8,429 nucleotides of DNA from Oscillospiraceae bacterium (GTDB taxonomy: Bacteria; Bacillota; Clostridia; Oscillospirales; Oscillospiraceae), in NCBI GenBank assembly GCA_020866945.1, contig JAJBVW010000161.1, positions 1-8,429 of the forward strand. Reading direction: 5' to 3'. The translations under genes were made by a program, and so were the position numbers. Under the pieces are notes generated by a model. That model did not search any database. It was given only the letters and a program-made list of their open reading frames with translations, and was not told where the DNA came from. Positions within the stretch are counted from its first letter, which is position 1, and every line of letters begins with the position of its first letter. Shown here in pieces: positions 1 to 7,247 of this stretch.

Positions 1-873
1 TTCCCAACGTATCCAGTGAACCCCCTCCCGGCCCCGGAGCCAGGTGAGCTGGCGCTTGGCGTATTGGCGGGAACGGAGGCTTACGGTTTTCACAGCCTCC
101 TCCAGAGTGGCCCGGCCCGCCACATAATCCACCGTCTCCTTGTAGCCGATGGCCTGCATGGCTGTGGCCTCCGTGTCCAGGCCCGCCTTCAGTAGGTGGC
201 GCACCTCCTCCGCCAGGCCGTCCCGGAACATCTGGGCCGCGCGGTCGTCTATCCGGCGGTAGAGGTCGTCCCGCTGCGCGTAGTCCAGCGCCACGACCGC
301 CGCCGTATACCGGGGCGGGGCCTCGCGGGAGAGCCTGTCATGCTTCGTGATGGTCTGGCCTGTCAGGGCGTATATCTCATAGGCCCGGACAAGACGCTTT
401 TTGTCCCGGGGATACAGCAGCGCCGCCCGCTCCGGGTCAACGGCGGCCAGCTTTTTTTGGAACGCCTCGCCCCCCAGCCGGTCGTATTCTGCTTCCAGCT
501 CGCGGCGCAGGGCCATATCCGCCGGGGCGGCGGCATAGTCCGTCCCCCGGAGAAGCCCGTCGATATAAAGCCCGGTGCCGCCCACCACGATGGGGAGCTT
601 CCCCCTGGCCCGGATGTCCTCCACGCAGGCGGCGGCCATGTCGCTGTACCGCGCGGCGGAAAAGCGCTCCCACGGCTCCGCCACGTCCAGCATCCAGTGG
701 GGAATGCCCCGGCGCTCCGCCATGGAGGGCTTTGCCGTGCCAATGTCCATGCCCCGGTATACCTGCATGGAATCGGCGGACACCACCTCCCCGTCCAGGG
801 CCAGAGCCAGCTCCACCCCCAGGGCGGTCTTGCCCGTGGCGGTGGGGCCGGTTATCACCAGCAGGTCAGGCAT
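1..873 (-). CDS. miaA: tRNA dimethylallyltransferase MiaA (3' end cut by window edge)
   Basis: MiaA transfers the dimethylallyl group of DMAPP to N6 of adenosine 37 in tRNAs that read UNN codons, giving i6A, the substrate of MiaB. The 291 visible codons run open to base 1 with no stop. The family is usually about 300-316 residues, so only a short C-terminal tail is missing. Visible landmarks are the P-loop GPTATGKT (residues 9-16), ADSMQVYRGMDIGTAKP (33-49) with the presumed catalytic Asp34, GIPHWMLDV (56-64), VVGGTGLYIDGLLRG (96-110), RDKKRLVRAYEIYALTG (156-172), AIGYKE (241-246) and YAKRQLTWLR (271-280). The chosen ATG at 873 lies 10 bases after a GAGGAG (889-884). It overlaps the 3' end of the upstream 78-codon gene by 8 bases, which implies coupled translation. 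It is the last visible gene of the mutL transcript. Identification is secure. Confidence 0.97.
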   Translation of the reverse strand, partial: MPDLLVITGPTATGKTALGVELALALDGEVVSADSMQVYRGMDIGTAKPSMAERRGIPHWMLDVAEPWERFSAARYSDMAAACVEDIRARGKLPIVVGGTGLYIDGLLRGTDYAAAPADMALRRELEAEYDRLGGEAFQKKLAAVDPERAALLYPRDKKRLVRAYEIYALTGQTITKHDRLSREAPPRYTAAVVALDYAQRDDLYRRIDDRAAQMFRDGLAEEVRHLLKAGLDTEATAMQAIGYKETVDYVAGRATLEEAVKTVSLRSRQYAKRQLTWLRGREGVHWIRWE

Positions 874-1102
874 GGCCCATAAGCTCCTCATATTTCACGA
901 TGTATTCCGAAAGAGCCTTCACCTGGCGGAACCGATCCTCCTCCTGCTCGGCCAGGGCGTTATATTCTGCCTTCACGAAGTCCTCCTCCGCGTCCACGGC
1001 CACCCGCTTGTAGTCAAACATCTCGTGGTAGGAAATCTCCGCGTATTCCGCCACCACTTCCTTCAGAAGGGTCAGCTGCTCGTCGTTAAACTCTATTTTC
1101 AT
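866..1102 (-). CDS. Small acidic protein of unknown function, between mutL and miaA
   Basis: I do not recognise this 78-residue protein (MKIEFNDEQL...YEELMGHA). It is rich in Glu, Asp, Ala and Lys, has no cysteine, signal peptide or membrane segment, and looks largely helical, with a possible coiled coil across residues 35-72. The case for a real gene is good. AAGGAG (1118-1113) sits 10 bases before the ATG. The gene lies 27 bases after the mutL stop, and its TGA overlaps the miaA start by 8 bases. Its composition is that of a normal soluble protein, unlike the His/Pro/Arg-rich antisense frames of this GC-rich DNA. It is not Hfq, which often neighbours miaA: the Sm-fold motifs are absent. The position suggests co-expression with mutL and miaA, but a role in either pathway is not shown by the sequence. 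Confidence 0.82.
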   Translation of the reverse strand: MKIEFNDEQLTLLKEVVAEYAEISYHEMFDYKRVAVDAEEDFVKAEYNALAEQEEDRFRQVKALSEYIVKYEELMGHA

Positions 1103-1129
1103 GGGCGATAGTCTCCTTTTTTCCCGTTA

Positions 1130-3019
1130 TTATACAATCCTTGAAAACTGCTTGTCCAGCTCCCGTCTTGTCAGGGTCATGGCCACAGGACGGCCATGGG
1201 GGCAGTATTTTATCTGGCCGGAGGCCACCTTGTCTGCCAGCACCTGCAGCTCCATGGGGTCTGTGTCCCAGCCGGCCTTGATGGCCGCCTTGCAGGCGAT
1301 GGTCTGCAAGATCCCGTCCCGGGCCAGATCCCGGCTGCCGGTTTGCAGCTTTTCGCATATCTCCTCCAGCGCGGGCACGGCCTGGGCCGGGTCGAGCGCC
1401 TCTGGGACGGCGCGCACAATCATGTCCTCCTCCCCGTAAGGCTCAAGGTCGAAGCCAAGCTCCCGGAGAAGGCCGGCGTTTTCCTCCAGCGTCTCCCGTT
1501 CCTCCCGGGCGGGCCGCCAGGTCTGCGGCTCCAGCAGGCCCTGGGACAGTATCTCCCGGCCCCGTGCCTTCAGCGCGTCGAACACCAGCCGCTCATGGGC
1601 GGCGTGCTTGTCGATGAGAAGCACCCGTTCCCCCTGCTCCGCGATGATATAGGTGCGCAGCACCTCTCCCACCACGCGTGCAGGCTCCGCCGGAACACTG
1701 GCTGCGGGCTTTTCCGCCGGCGGTTTCTTCGGTTCCCAGGCCGCCGGGGGCTTGGGAACGGAGCGGGGCGGCTCCGCCTCCTCCCGCCGGGGGGCGCTCT
1801 CCCGCTGCGATGAATGCCGGAGCGGTACGGCCACAGTCATGCCCCGGCCGTAGGTATAGGTCGGGCTGTGCAGCTCAAGCGTCATCTGTCCTGTCGGGGC
1901 GGGGGCCTTTTCTATGGGCTCTTCCGAGGCCTTTTCCGGCGCCGAATGCTCCGGCTCCGGCGCGGAAACGGGGCCGGTGGGGTGCAGACGCTTTTCCGTT
2001 CCGCGGGACAGGCGCATCTCCACCGTGTCCTCCCGGCCCTGGAGGGCGTTCAGCGCGCTGTAATACACCGCGTCGAACACCCGCTTTTCCGAGGAGAATT
2101 TCACCTCGTTTTTCGTCGGGTGGACGTTCACATCCACCGCGCCTGGACTCATGGTGATATAGAGGACGCAGCTGGGGAACCGGCCCACCAGCAGTGTGTT
2201 TTTATACGCCTGCTCCACCGCCGCCTGGAGGCTCTGCGAGCGGATGACCCGGCCGTTCACGAAGAAAAACTGCATGGCCCGGTTGCCGCGTCCTGCCGAG
2301 GGGGAGCCGACGAAGCCCGTCACGGATACGCCCTCGTTTTCCCCCTGCACTGGCAGCATGGACAGGGCCGTGTCCCGGCCCAGCAGGGCGTATACGGCGG
2401 ATTCCGGCTTCCCGTCTCCGGGGGTGAAAAATTCCTCCTGTCCATCCCGGATGCAGCGGACGGATATATCCGGCCTGCCCAGGGCCACCCGCAGGGCGGT
2501 CTGGACGCACCAGGCGCCCTCCGCCCGGTCGGACTTCATGAATTTTAGCCGGGCGGGGGTGTTATAAAACAGATCCTTTACGGTGAACACGCTGCCCTTG
2601 GGGCATCCGGCGGGACCCATGTCCTGTATCTCCCCGCCGGAGAGCGTGACCATGGTTCCGGCCTCGTCCTCCTCCCGGCGGGTCAGCAGCTCCACATGGC
2701 TGACGGCCGCGATGGCGGCCAGCGCCTCGCCTCGGAAGCCCATGGTGCTGATGGCCTCCAGGCCCAGCTCGTCCTTTATTTTCGAGGTGGCGTGGCGCAG
2801 AAAGCAGTTGCCCGCGTCCTCCGGGGCCATGCCGCAGCCGTCGTCCGTCACGCGGATGAAGGTCGCGCCGCCGCCCCGCAGCTCCACGGTGATGTTCCGC
2901 GCGCCCGCGTCCGCCGCGTTTTCCATCAGCTCCTTCACCACGCTGCCGGGCCGCTCCACCACCTCGCCCGCGGCAATCATATTGGCCACATGGGGGGCCA
3001 GGACGTTGATAACTGCCAT
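1130..3019 (-). CDS. mutL: DNA mismatch repair endonuclease MutL
   Basis: MutL couples MutS mismatch recognition to strand processing; in bacteria without MutH it is itself the nicking endonuclease. The product is 629 residues. The N-terminal GHKL ATPase shows VVKELMEN with Glu30 and Asn34, DDGCGM (59-64), HATSKI (76-81), GFRGEAL (94-100) and NVHPTKNEVKF (298-308). A Pro/Glu-rich linker spans about 331-445. The C-terminal endonuclease/dimerisation domain has DKHAAHERLVFD (470-481), ACKAAIK (576-582 region), CPHGRP (606-611) and the terminal FSRIV, all signs of a nuclease-active MutL. QGLLEP (493-498) fits the position and form of the beta-clamp-binding motif. The final Glu of the DQHA(X)2E(X)4E motif is Asp481 here. 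The start at 3019 follows GGAGGAG (3035-3029) by 9 bases and gives the usual MutL N-terminus. An in-frame ATG at 3052 lacks a ribosome site. It is the first gene of the minus-strand run. Confidence 0.97.
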   Translation of the reverse strand: MAVINVLAPHVANMIAAGEVVERPGSVVKELMENAADAGARNITVELRGGGATFIRVTDDGCGMAPEDAGNCFLRHATSKIKDELGLEAISTMGFRGEALAAIAAVSHVELLTRREEDEAGTMVTLSGGEIQDMGPAGCPKGSVFTVKDLFYNTPARLKFMKSDRAEGAWCVQTALRVALGRPDISVRCIRDGQEEFFTPGDGKPESAVYALLGRDTALSMLPVQGENEGVSVTGFVGSPSAGRGNRAMQFFFVNGRVIRSQSLQAAVEQAYKNTLLVGRFPSCVLYITMSPGAVDVNVHPTKNEVKFSSEKRVFDAVYYSALNALQGREDTVEMRLSRGTEKRLHPTGPVSAPEPEHSAPEKASEEPIEKAPAPTGQMTLELHSPTYTYGRGMTVAVPLRHSSQRESAPRREEAEPPRSVPKPPAAWEPKKPPAEKPAASVPAEPARVVGEVLRTYIIAEQGERVLLIDKHAAHERLVFDALKARGREILSQGLLEPQTWRPAREERETLEENAGLLRELGFDLEPYGEEDMIVRAVPEALDPAQAVPALEEICEKLQTGSRDLARDGILQTIACKAAIKAGWDTDPMELQVLADKVASGQIKYCPHGRPVAMTLTRRELDKQFSRIV

Positions 3020-3043
3020 ATCCGCCTTCTCCTCCGAACACAA

Positions 3044-3059
3044 CCGGCCCATTGGCCGG
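3044..3059 (-). other. GC hairpin in the mutL 5' leader
   Basis: CCGGCC and GGCCGG form a perfect 6-bp stem around a 4-base loop in the predicted mutL leader, about 9 bases upstream of its GGAGGAG. On the mRNA the loop reads AATG, so it contains an AUG (3052-3050) in frame with mutL, 11 codons upstream. No T-run follows on either strand, so it is not a normal intrinsic terminator. A second small inverted repeat, GAAAAGTTTTC, lies just 5' of it in the same leader. An effect on mRNA stability or initiation is possible but unproven. Confidence 0.55.
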
Positions 3060-3077
3060 CGAAAACTTTTCCTGTCC

Positions 3078-3106
3078 TTGATTATACCACAAAAAAATGA
3101 TATATT
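3078..3106 (+). promoter_or_regulatory. Predicted sigma-A promoter of miaB-mutS
   Basis: TTGATT (3078-3083) and TATATT (3101-3106) are separated by exactly 17 bases, in a locally AT-rich patch of otherwise GC-rich DNA. The predicted start is near 3113, about 40 bases before the preferred miaB ATG. The -35 box shares bases 3081-3083 with the mutL -10 box, and the -10 box overlaps the mutL -35 region. Confidence 0.68.
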
Positions 3107-3109
3107 AAA
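3081..3109 (-). promoter_or_regulatory. Predicted sigma-A promoter of mutL-(78 aa)-miaA, extended -10
   Basis: Read on the minus strand, a perfect TATAAT (3086-3081) is preceded by TG plus one base (TGGTATAAT), the extended -10 form. A weak -35, TTTAAT (3109-3104), lies 17 bases upstream. Transcription would start near 3074 and leave a leader of about 55 bases. It is the only good minus-strand promoter seen upstream of mutL. It overlaps the miaB promoter on the other strand. Confidence 0.7.
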
Positions 3110-3142
3110 GTACTGCCTTGAGACAGAGCTTTTATGAACCAC

Positions 3143-3149
3143 GGGAGGG
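3143..3149 (+). promoter_or_regulatory. Ribosome binding site that sets the miaB start
   Basis: GGGAGGG lies 5 bases before the ATG at 3155. An in-frame ATG at 3134 lies upstream of this site and has no comparable sequence before it. The site therefore favours the 474-residue form over the 481-residue form. Confidence 0.75.
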
Positions 3150-3154
3150 TTTTT

Positions 3155-4579
3155 ATGTATACACGCCGGGAGATCGGGCCGCAGGAGCTGGAGGCCCAGG
3201 ACGTTTATTGCGAGAAAATCAAACAGGCGATTGCCTCCCGGCCCCATTATGCCATGGTGGACACCTACGGCTGCCAGCAGAACGAGTCGGACAGCGAAAT
3301 TCTGCGGGGATGGCTCGCCCAGTGCGGGTATCTTCCTACGGATGACCCCGCCCGGGCGGATGTGATCGCCGTGAATACCTGCGCCGTCCGGGAGCACGCG
3401 GAGCTGCGTGTGCTGGGAAACGTCGGCTCTCTTGCCCATGCGCGGGAGCGGAACCCGGAGCTTATCGTCTGCGTGGGCGGGTGCATGGCCCAGCAGGAGC
3501 GGATGAAAAACCGCCTGCGGGATTCCTTCCGCATGGTAGACCTGGTGTTCGGGCCGCATGAGGTGTGGCAGTTTCCCGAGCTTCTGTGGCAGGTGATAGA
3601 GCGCCACGGGCGGCGGGGGAACAAAAGCCGGGTCATCGCCGCCGCCCCCTCCGATGGGGTGGTGGCCGAGGGGCTTCCCCGGCGGTGGGACAGTGAGGTG
3701 AAGGCCTGGCTTTCCATCATGAACGGCTGCGACAACTTCTGCACCTACTGCATCGTCCCCTACGTCCGGGGCCGGGAGCGGAGCCGCCGTCCGGCGGACA
3801 TCCTGGCGGAGGCCAGGGAGCTTGCTGCCGCCGGCTATAAGGACATCACTCTCCTGGGTCAGAACGTGAACAGCTACGGCAAGGGCCTGGGGGAGGACAA
3901 AATGGACTTTCCCGACCTGCTGCGGGCCATCAGCGATATTCCGGGGGATTTTCGCCTCCGCTTCATGACGAGCCACCCCAAGGACGCCACGGAAAAGCTC
4001 TTCCGGGCCATGGCGGAGAGCGAAAAATGCGCCCATCAGCTCCATCTTCCCGTTCAGTGCGGCTCTGACCGCATCCTGAAGGCCATGAACCGCCACTACG
4101 ACCGGGCGGCCTATCTGGAAAAGGTGGCCATGGCGCGGGAATATATGCCCGACCTGGTGCTGACGACGGACATCATCGTGGGCTTTCCGGGGGAGACGGA
4201 GGCGGATTTCCGGGAAACGCTGGATATTGTGGAGCAGGTGCGCTACGACGCGATGTTCACCTTTATTTACTCCCCCCGCGCCGGCACGCCGGCGGCGGAG
4301 ATGGACGACCCCGTCCCCCGCGCGGAAAAGCAGGTCTGGTTCGACCAGCTTCTGGCCGTCGCGAACCGTATCTCCGAGGAGAAGCACGCCGCCTATGTGG
4401 GCCGCACCTTCCGCGTCCTGGTGGACGGCGAGACCGGCGCGGAGCCTTATAATCTATCCTCCCGCACCGCCGGGGGACGCCTGGTACACCTCCGGGGCGA
4501 CCCGTCTCTGATTGGCCGGTTCGCGGACGCGAAAATCACCTCCAGCACCACCTGGGCGCTGTACGGGGAGCTTGTGTAA
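3155..4579 (+). CDS. miaB: tRNA-2-methylthio-N6-dimethylallyladenosine synthase MiaB
   Basis: MiaB is a radical-SAM methylthiotransferase that converts i6A37, made by MiaA, to ms2i6A37 using two [4Fe-4S] clusters. In the 474-residue product, the N-terminal methylthiotransferase domain has its three cluster cysteines at Cys40 (DTYGCQQNE), Cys76 (NTCAVRE) and Cys110 (VGGCMAQQ). The radical-SAM CxxxCxxC follows at Cys192, Cys196 and Cys199 (NGCDNFCTYCIVPYVRG). Later conserved segments are LLGQNVNSYG (233-242), RFMTSHPKD (269-277), HLPVQCGSD (297-305) and DIIVGFPGET (339-348). A C-terminal TRAM-type segment runs from about 411 to the end. The QQN and IVPYVRG signatures fit MiaB better than MtaB or RimO. 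Length is normal. Start 3155 is chosen for its GGGAGGG; 3134 would add 7 residues. mutS follows 39 bases downstream on the same strand, probably in the same transcript. Confidence 0.96.
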   Translation: MYTRREIGPQELEAQDVYCEKIKQAIASRPHYAMVDTYGCQQNESDSEILRGWLAQCGYLPTDDPARADVIAVNTCAVREHAELRVLGNVGSLAHARERNPELIVCVGGCMAQQERMKNRLRDSFRMVDLVFGPHEVWQFPELLWQVIERHGRRGNKSRVIAAAPSDGVVAEGLPRRWDSEVKAWLSIMNGCDNFCTYCIVPYVRGRERSRRPADILAEARELAAAGYKDITLLGQNVNSYGKGLGEDKMDFPDLLRAISDIPGDFRLRFMTSHPKDATEKLFRAMAESEKCAHQLHLPVQCGSDRILKAMNRHYDRAAYLEKVAMAREYMPDLVLTTDIIVGFPGETEADFRETLDIVEQVRYDAMFTFIYSPRAGTPAAEMDDPVPRAEKQVWFDQLLAVANRISEEKHAAYVGRTFRVLVDGETGAEPYNLSSRTAGGRLVHLRGDPSLIGRFADAKITSSTTWALYGELV

Positions 4580-4600
4580 TATTAAAAAATAAAATATTTT
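4572..4600 (+). promoter_or_regulatory. AT-rich miaB-mutS spacer, possible weak internal promoter
   Basis: The 39-base gap between miaB and mutS is almost pure A/T up to base 4600, in sharp contrast to its surroundings. TTGTGT (4572-4577, the last miaB codons) and TATTTT (4595-4600) are 17 bases apart, a poor but correctly spaced sigma-A pair. AAAATATTTT (4591-4600) is a perfect 10-base palindrome. No terminator hairpin is present, so read-through from miaB is expected whether or not this is a promoter. Confidence 0.25.
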
Positions 4601-4618
4601 AGAAAGAGAGAGACCGGG

Positions 4619-7189
4619 ATGGCGGAAATGACACCGATGAAGCGGCAGTATTATGAGATTAAAGAGCAGTGCCCGGACTGTCTGCTGTTTTTCCGGCTGG
4701 GCGATTTTTATGAGATGTTCGACGAGGACGCCAAGGTGGCCTCCAAGGAGCTGGATCTGGCCCTGACCACACGGGACAGAAACAAGGCCCCGGAGGATCA
4801 GACGCCCATGTGCGGCGTTCCCTATCACTCCTGCGAGGCGTATATCGGCCGGCTCATCGCGAAGGGCTATAAGGTGGCCATCTGCGAGCAGCTGGAGGAC
4901 CCCTCCGCCGCAACAGGGCTGGTGGAGCGGGGCGTCATCCGGGTCATCACCCCCGGCACGGTGACGGACAGCTCCATGCTGGAGGAGGGCCGCTCCAACT
5001 ACCTCTGCGCCCTGTGGCTGGAGGGAGAGGAGGGCGCCGCCGCCTTCTGCGACGTGTCCACCGGGGAGTTTTGCGTTGCCGCGTTTCCCACGGAGCCTGT
5101 GACCCACATCCTGAACGAGCTGGGCCGTTTCGCCCCCCGGGAGGCCGTGCTGTCCCCTCAGACGCTGAAAAACGCGGATATTGCGGCCTTTCTGCAAAAG
5201 CTGAACTGCCTGCCGGAGGACGGAGCCGACCGTTTCCAGGAGGAGCCATGCCGGGAGCTTACCTTCGCCCAGTTTCAGGAGGCCGGCTCCGCCGGGGAGA
5301 CACTGGCGGCGGGGGCGTTGCTGAGCTATCTTGTGGAGACGCAGAAATGCGACCTGTCCCATATCCGGCGGCTGGAGCGCTTCGGCCAGGGGCGGTATAT
5401 GGAGCTTGACTATACCTCCCGACGGAACCTGGAGCTGACGGAAAATCTGCGCACGGGAGAAAAGCGGGGCAGTCTTCTCTGGGTGCTGGACAAGACCAAA
5501 ACCCCCATGGGCGGGCGGCTGCTCCGTTCCTGGGTGGAGCGGCCGCTCCTGGATCCCATCGCCATCCGCAGGCGTCTTTCCGCCGTGGGGGAGCTTTATG
5601 ACAGCCCCATACTCCGCCCGGAGCTTATCCTGACCCTGCGGGCCATGGGGGACATCCAGCGGCTCATCGGCCGCTGCACATACGGCACGGCCAATGGCCG
5701 GGATCTGGCCGCGCTGGGGCATTATCTTGCAAAGCTGCCCCGCCTGGCGGAGCTTCTTGCCGGGGCGAAAAGCCCCATGCTCCGGGATATAGCGGCGCTG
5801 GATGCCCTTGCCGATATCCAGGAGGACATCGCCCGCACTGTGGCGGACGACCCGCCCTTCTCTCTCCGGGAGGGAGGCATCCTCCGGCCCGGCGCGGACG
5901 AGGAGGTTGACCGTCTTCGGAACGTGCGCGACAACGGGGCTGCCATGGTGGCGCAGCTGGAAGCCCGGGAGCGGGAGCGTACTGGCATCAAAAAGCTGAA
6001 GGTGGGCTACAACCGGGTGTTCGGCTATTATATCGACGTGCCCCGCTCCGCCGGGGACGTGCCGCTGCCGGAGACCTATATCCGCAAGCAGACCCTCGTC
6101 TCGAGCGAACGGTATTTCACCACGGAGCTAAAGGAGCTGGAAAACGAGCTTTTAAACGCCAAGGAGTTGGCGGACAGCCGGGAATATGAGCTGTTCTGTG
6201 CCCTGCGGGAGCGTGTGGCCGCCCAGGTGGCCCGCGTGCAGGCGACATCCGAGCGTGTGGCGGAGGCGGACGCCCTTTGTTCGCTGGCGGAGGTCGCGAG
6301 CCGGAACCACTATGTCATGCCGGAGGTGGACACGGGCCGCGTTATCCAGATACGGGAGGGGCGGCACCCTGTGGTGGAGGCTTCCCAGAAGGATGCGCTG
6401 TTTGTCCCGAACGACACCTTCCTGAACGACAAGGATGACCGGGTGGCCATTATCACCGGCCCCAACATGGCGGGCAAAAGCACCTATATGCGCCAGACGG
6501 CGCTGATCGTCCTGATGGCCCAGATGGGCAGCTTCGTCCCCGCGAAAAGCGCCCTGATCGGCGTGACCGACCGGGTGTTCACCCGCATCGGGGCCTCGGA
6601 CGACCTGGCCAGCGGACAGTCCACCTTTATGGTGGAGATGAGCGAAATGGCCTCCATCCTGTGCCACGCCACCTCCGCCTCTCTGCTGATACTGGACGAG
6701 ATAGGCCGCGGCACTTCCACCTATGACGGCATGGCCATCGCCCGCGCTATGCTGGAATACTGTGCCGATAAACGGCGGCTGGGGGCCAGAACCATGTTCG
6801 CCACCCATTACCATGAGCTGTCCGCCCTGGAGGGGACGCTGGACGGCGTGAAAAACTACAACATCACTGCCAAAAAGCAGGGGGGCAGCCTGATTTTCCT
6901 GCGGAAAATCGTTCCCGGCAGCGCGGACGATAGCTACGGCATCGAGGTGGCGAAGCTGGCCGGGGTGCCTGACCAGGTGATAAAAAAGGCCAAGCAATAC
7001 CTGGCGGAGCTGGAGGCCACCGGCCCGTCCGCGCCGCCCGCCGCCGTCCCGAGCCAGGAGCAGGTAAGCCTGGCGGATATGGCCGGCAGCGAGCTGACCC
7101 GCCGCCTCCGCGAGCTGGACACGGACACCCTGACCCCGCTGGAGGCACTGAATCTGCTGTATAAGCTCAAAAAAATCGCGGAGGCATAG
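4619..7189 (+). CDS. mutS: DNA mismatch repair protein MutS
   Basis: MutS binds mispairs and small loops as a dimeric clamp and, on ATP binding, recruits MutL. At 856 residues it has the full bacterial MutS1 length. The mismatch-binding domain carries the Phe-x-Glu motif (Phe30, Glu32 in GDFYEMF), followed by the connector (about 125-235) and the lever/clamp region (about 250-560). The ABC-type ATPase shows Walker A GPNMAGKST (614-622), signature region ASDDLASGQSTF (659-670), Walker B LLILDEIGRG (689-698) and switch THYHE (729-733). The C-terminal LTPLEALNLLYKLKKI (838-853) is the usual dimerisation helix. QVSLAD (815-820) resembles the C-terminal beta-clamp motif without its final aromatic residue. 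The presence of the mismatch domain excludes MutS2. The start at 4619 has only a weak purine-rich site (AGAAAGAGAGAGA, 4601-4613). A hairpin terminator follows 17 bases after the stop. Confidence 0.98.
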   Translation: MAEMTPMKRQYYEIKEQCPDCLLFFRLGDFYEMFDEDAKVASKELDLALTTRDRNKAPEDQTPMCGVPYHSCEAYIGRLIAKGYKVAICEQLEDPSAATGLVERGVIRVITPGTVTDSSMLEEGRSNYLCALWLEGEEGAAAFCDVSTGEFCVAAFPTEPVTHILNELGRFAPREAVLSPQTLKNADIAAFLQKLNCLPEDGADRFQEEPCRELTFAQFQEAGSAGETLAAGALLSYLVETQKCDLSHIRRLERFGQGRYMELDYTSRRNLELTENLRTGEKRGSLLWVLDKTKTPMGGRLLRSWVERPLLDPIAIRRRLSAVGELYDSPILRPELILTLRAMGDIQRLIGRCTYGTANGRDLAALGHYLAKLPRLAELLAGAKSPMLRDIAALDALADIQEDIARTVADDPPFSLREGGILRPGADEEVDRLRNVRDNGAAMVAQLEARERERTGIKKLKVGYNRVFGYYIDVPRSAGDVPLPETYIRKQTLVSSERYFTTELKELENELLNAKELADSREYELFCALRERVAAQVARVQATSERVAEADALCSLAEVASRNHYVMPEVDTGRVIQIREGRHPVVEASQKDALFVPNDTFLNDKDDRVAIITGPNMAGKSTYMRQTALIVLMAQMGSFVPAKSALIGVTDRVFTRIGASDDLASGQSTFMVEMSEMASILCHATSASLLILDEIGRGTSTYDGMAIARAMLEYCADKRRLGARTMFATHYHELSALEGTLDGVKNYNITAKKQGGSLIFLRKIVPGSADDSYGIEVAKLAGVPDQVIKKAKQYLAELEATGPSAPPAAVPSQEQVSLADMAGSELTRRLRELDTDTLTPLEALNLLYKLKKIAEA

Positions 7190-7206
7190 CCCCGCGCAAA
7201 AGCGAG

Positions 7207-7235
7207 AAAGGGACGCCGGCCCGGCGTCACTTTTT
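7207..7235 (+). terminator. Intrinsic terminator of the miaB-mutS transcript
   Basis: GACGCCGG (7212-7219) and CCGGCGTC (7221-7228) can pair almost completely around a tiny loop. Flanking AAAG/CTTT extends the stem past one mismatch, and TTTTT (7231-7235) follows. It lies between the convergent ends of mutS and the transporter gene. Read from the minus strand, the tail is only CCCTTTCTC, so it should stop the transporter transcript less efficiently, if at all. Confidence 0.85.
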
Positions 7236-7247
7236 GTCGGTTAAAAA

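Noticed and set aside
196..882. 228-codon plus-strand open frame over miaA
   Set aside because: It is antisense to a clear miaA whose motifs run through the whole stretch; the translation is His/Pro/Gly-rich shadow sequence.
866..1102. Possibility that the small gene is hfq, the usual miaA neighbour
   Set aside because: The residues show no Sm1 or Sm2 motif and the protein is strongly acidic; hfq, if present, would lie left of the window.
3044..3070. Intrinsic terminator between mutL and miaB
   Set aside because: The 6-bp GC hairpin is not followed by a T-run on either strand, and the genes diverge, so no terminator is needed there.
3020..4387. Upstream extension of the mutL reading frame across miaB, giving an apparent 1085-residue protein
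   Set aside because: The extra 456 codons are antisense to miaB, rich in His, Pro, Arg and Gly, and resemble no protein. MutL begins canonically at 3019 with a good ribosome site. The open frame is a by-product of GC-rich codon use.
4454..5722. 422-codon minus-strand open frame antisense to miaB and mutS
   Set aside because: It lies opposite fully conserved coding sequence, has shadow-like composition and has no convincing ribosome site or promoter.
6152..6997. 281-codon minus-strand open frame opposite the MutS ATPase domain
   Set aside because: It mirrors the codon pattern of the mutS frame and shows no recognisable motif.
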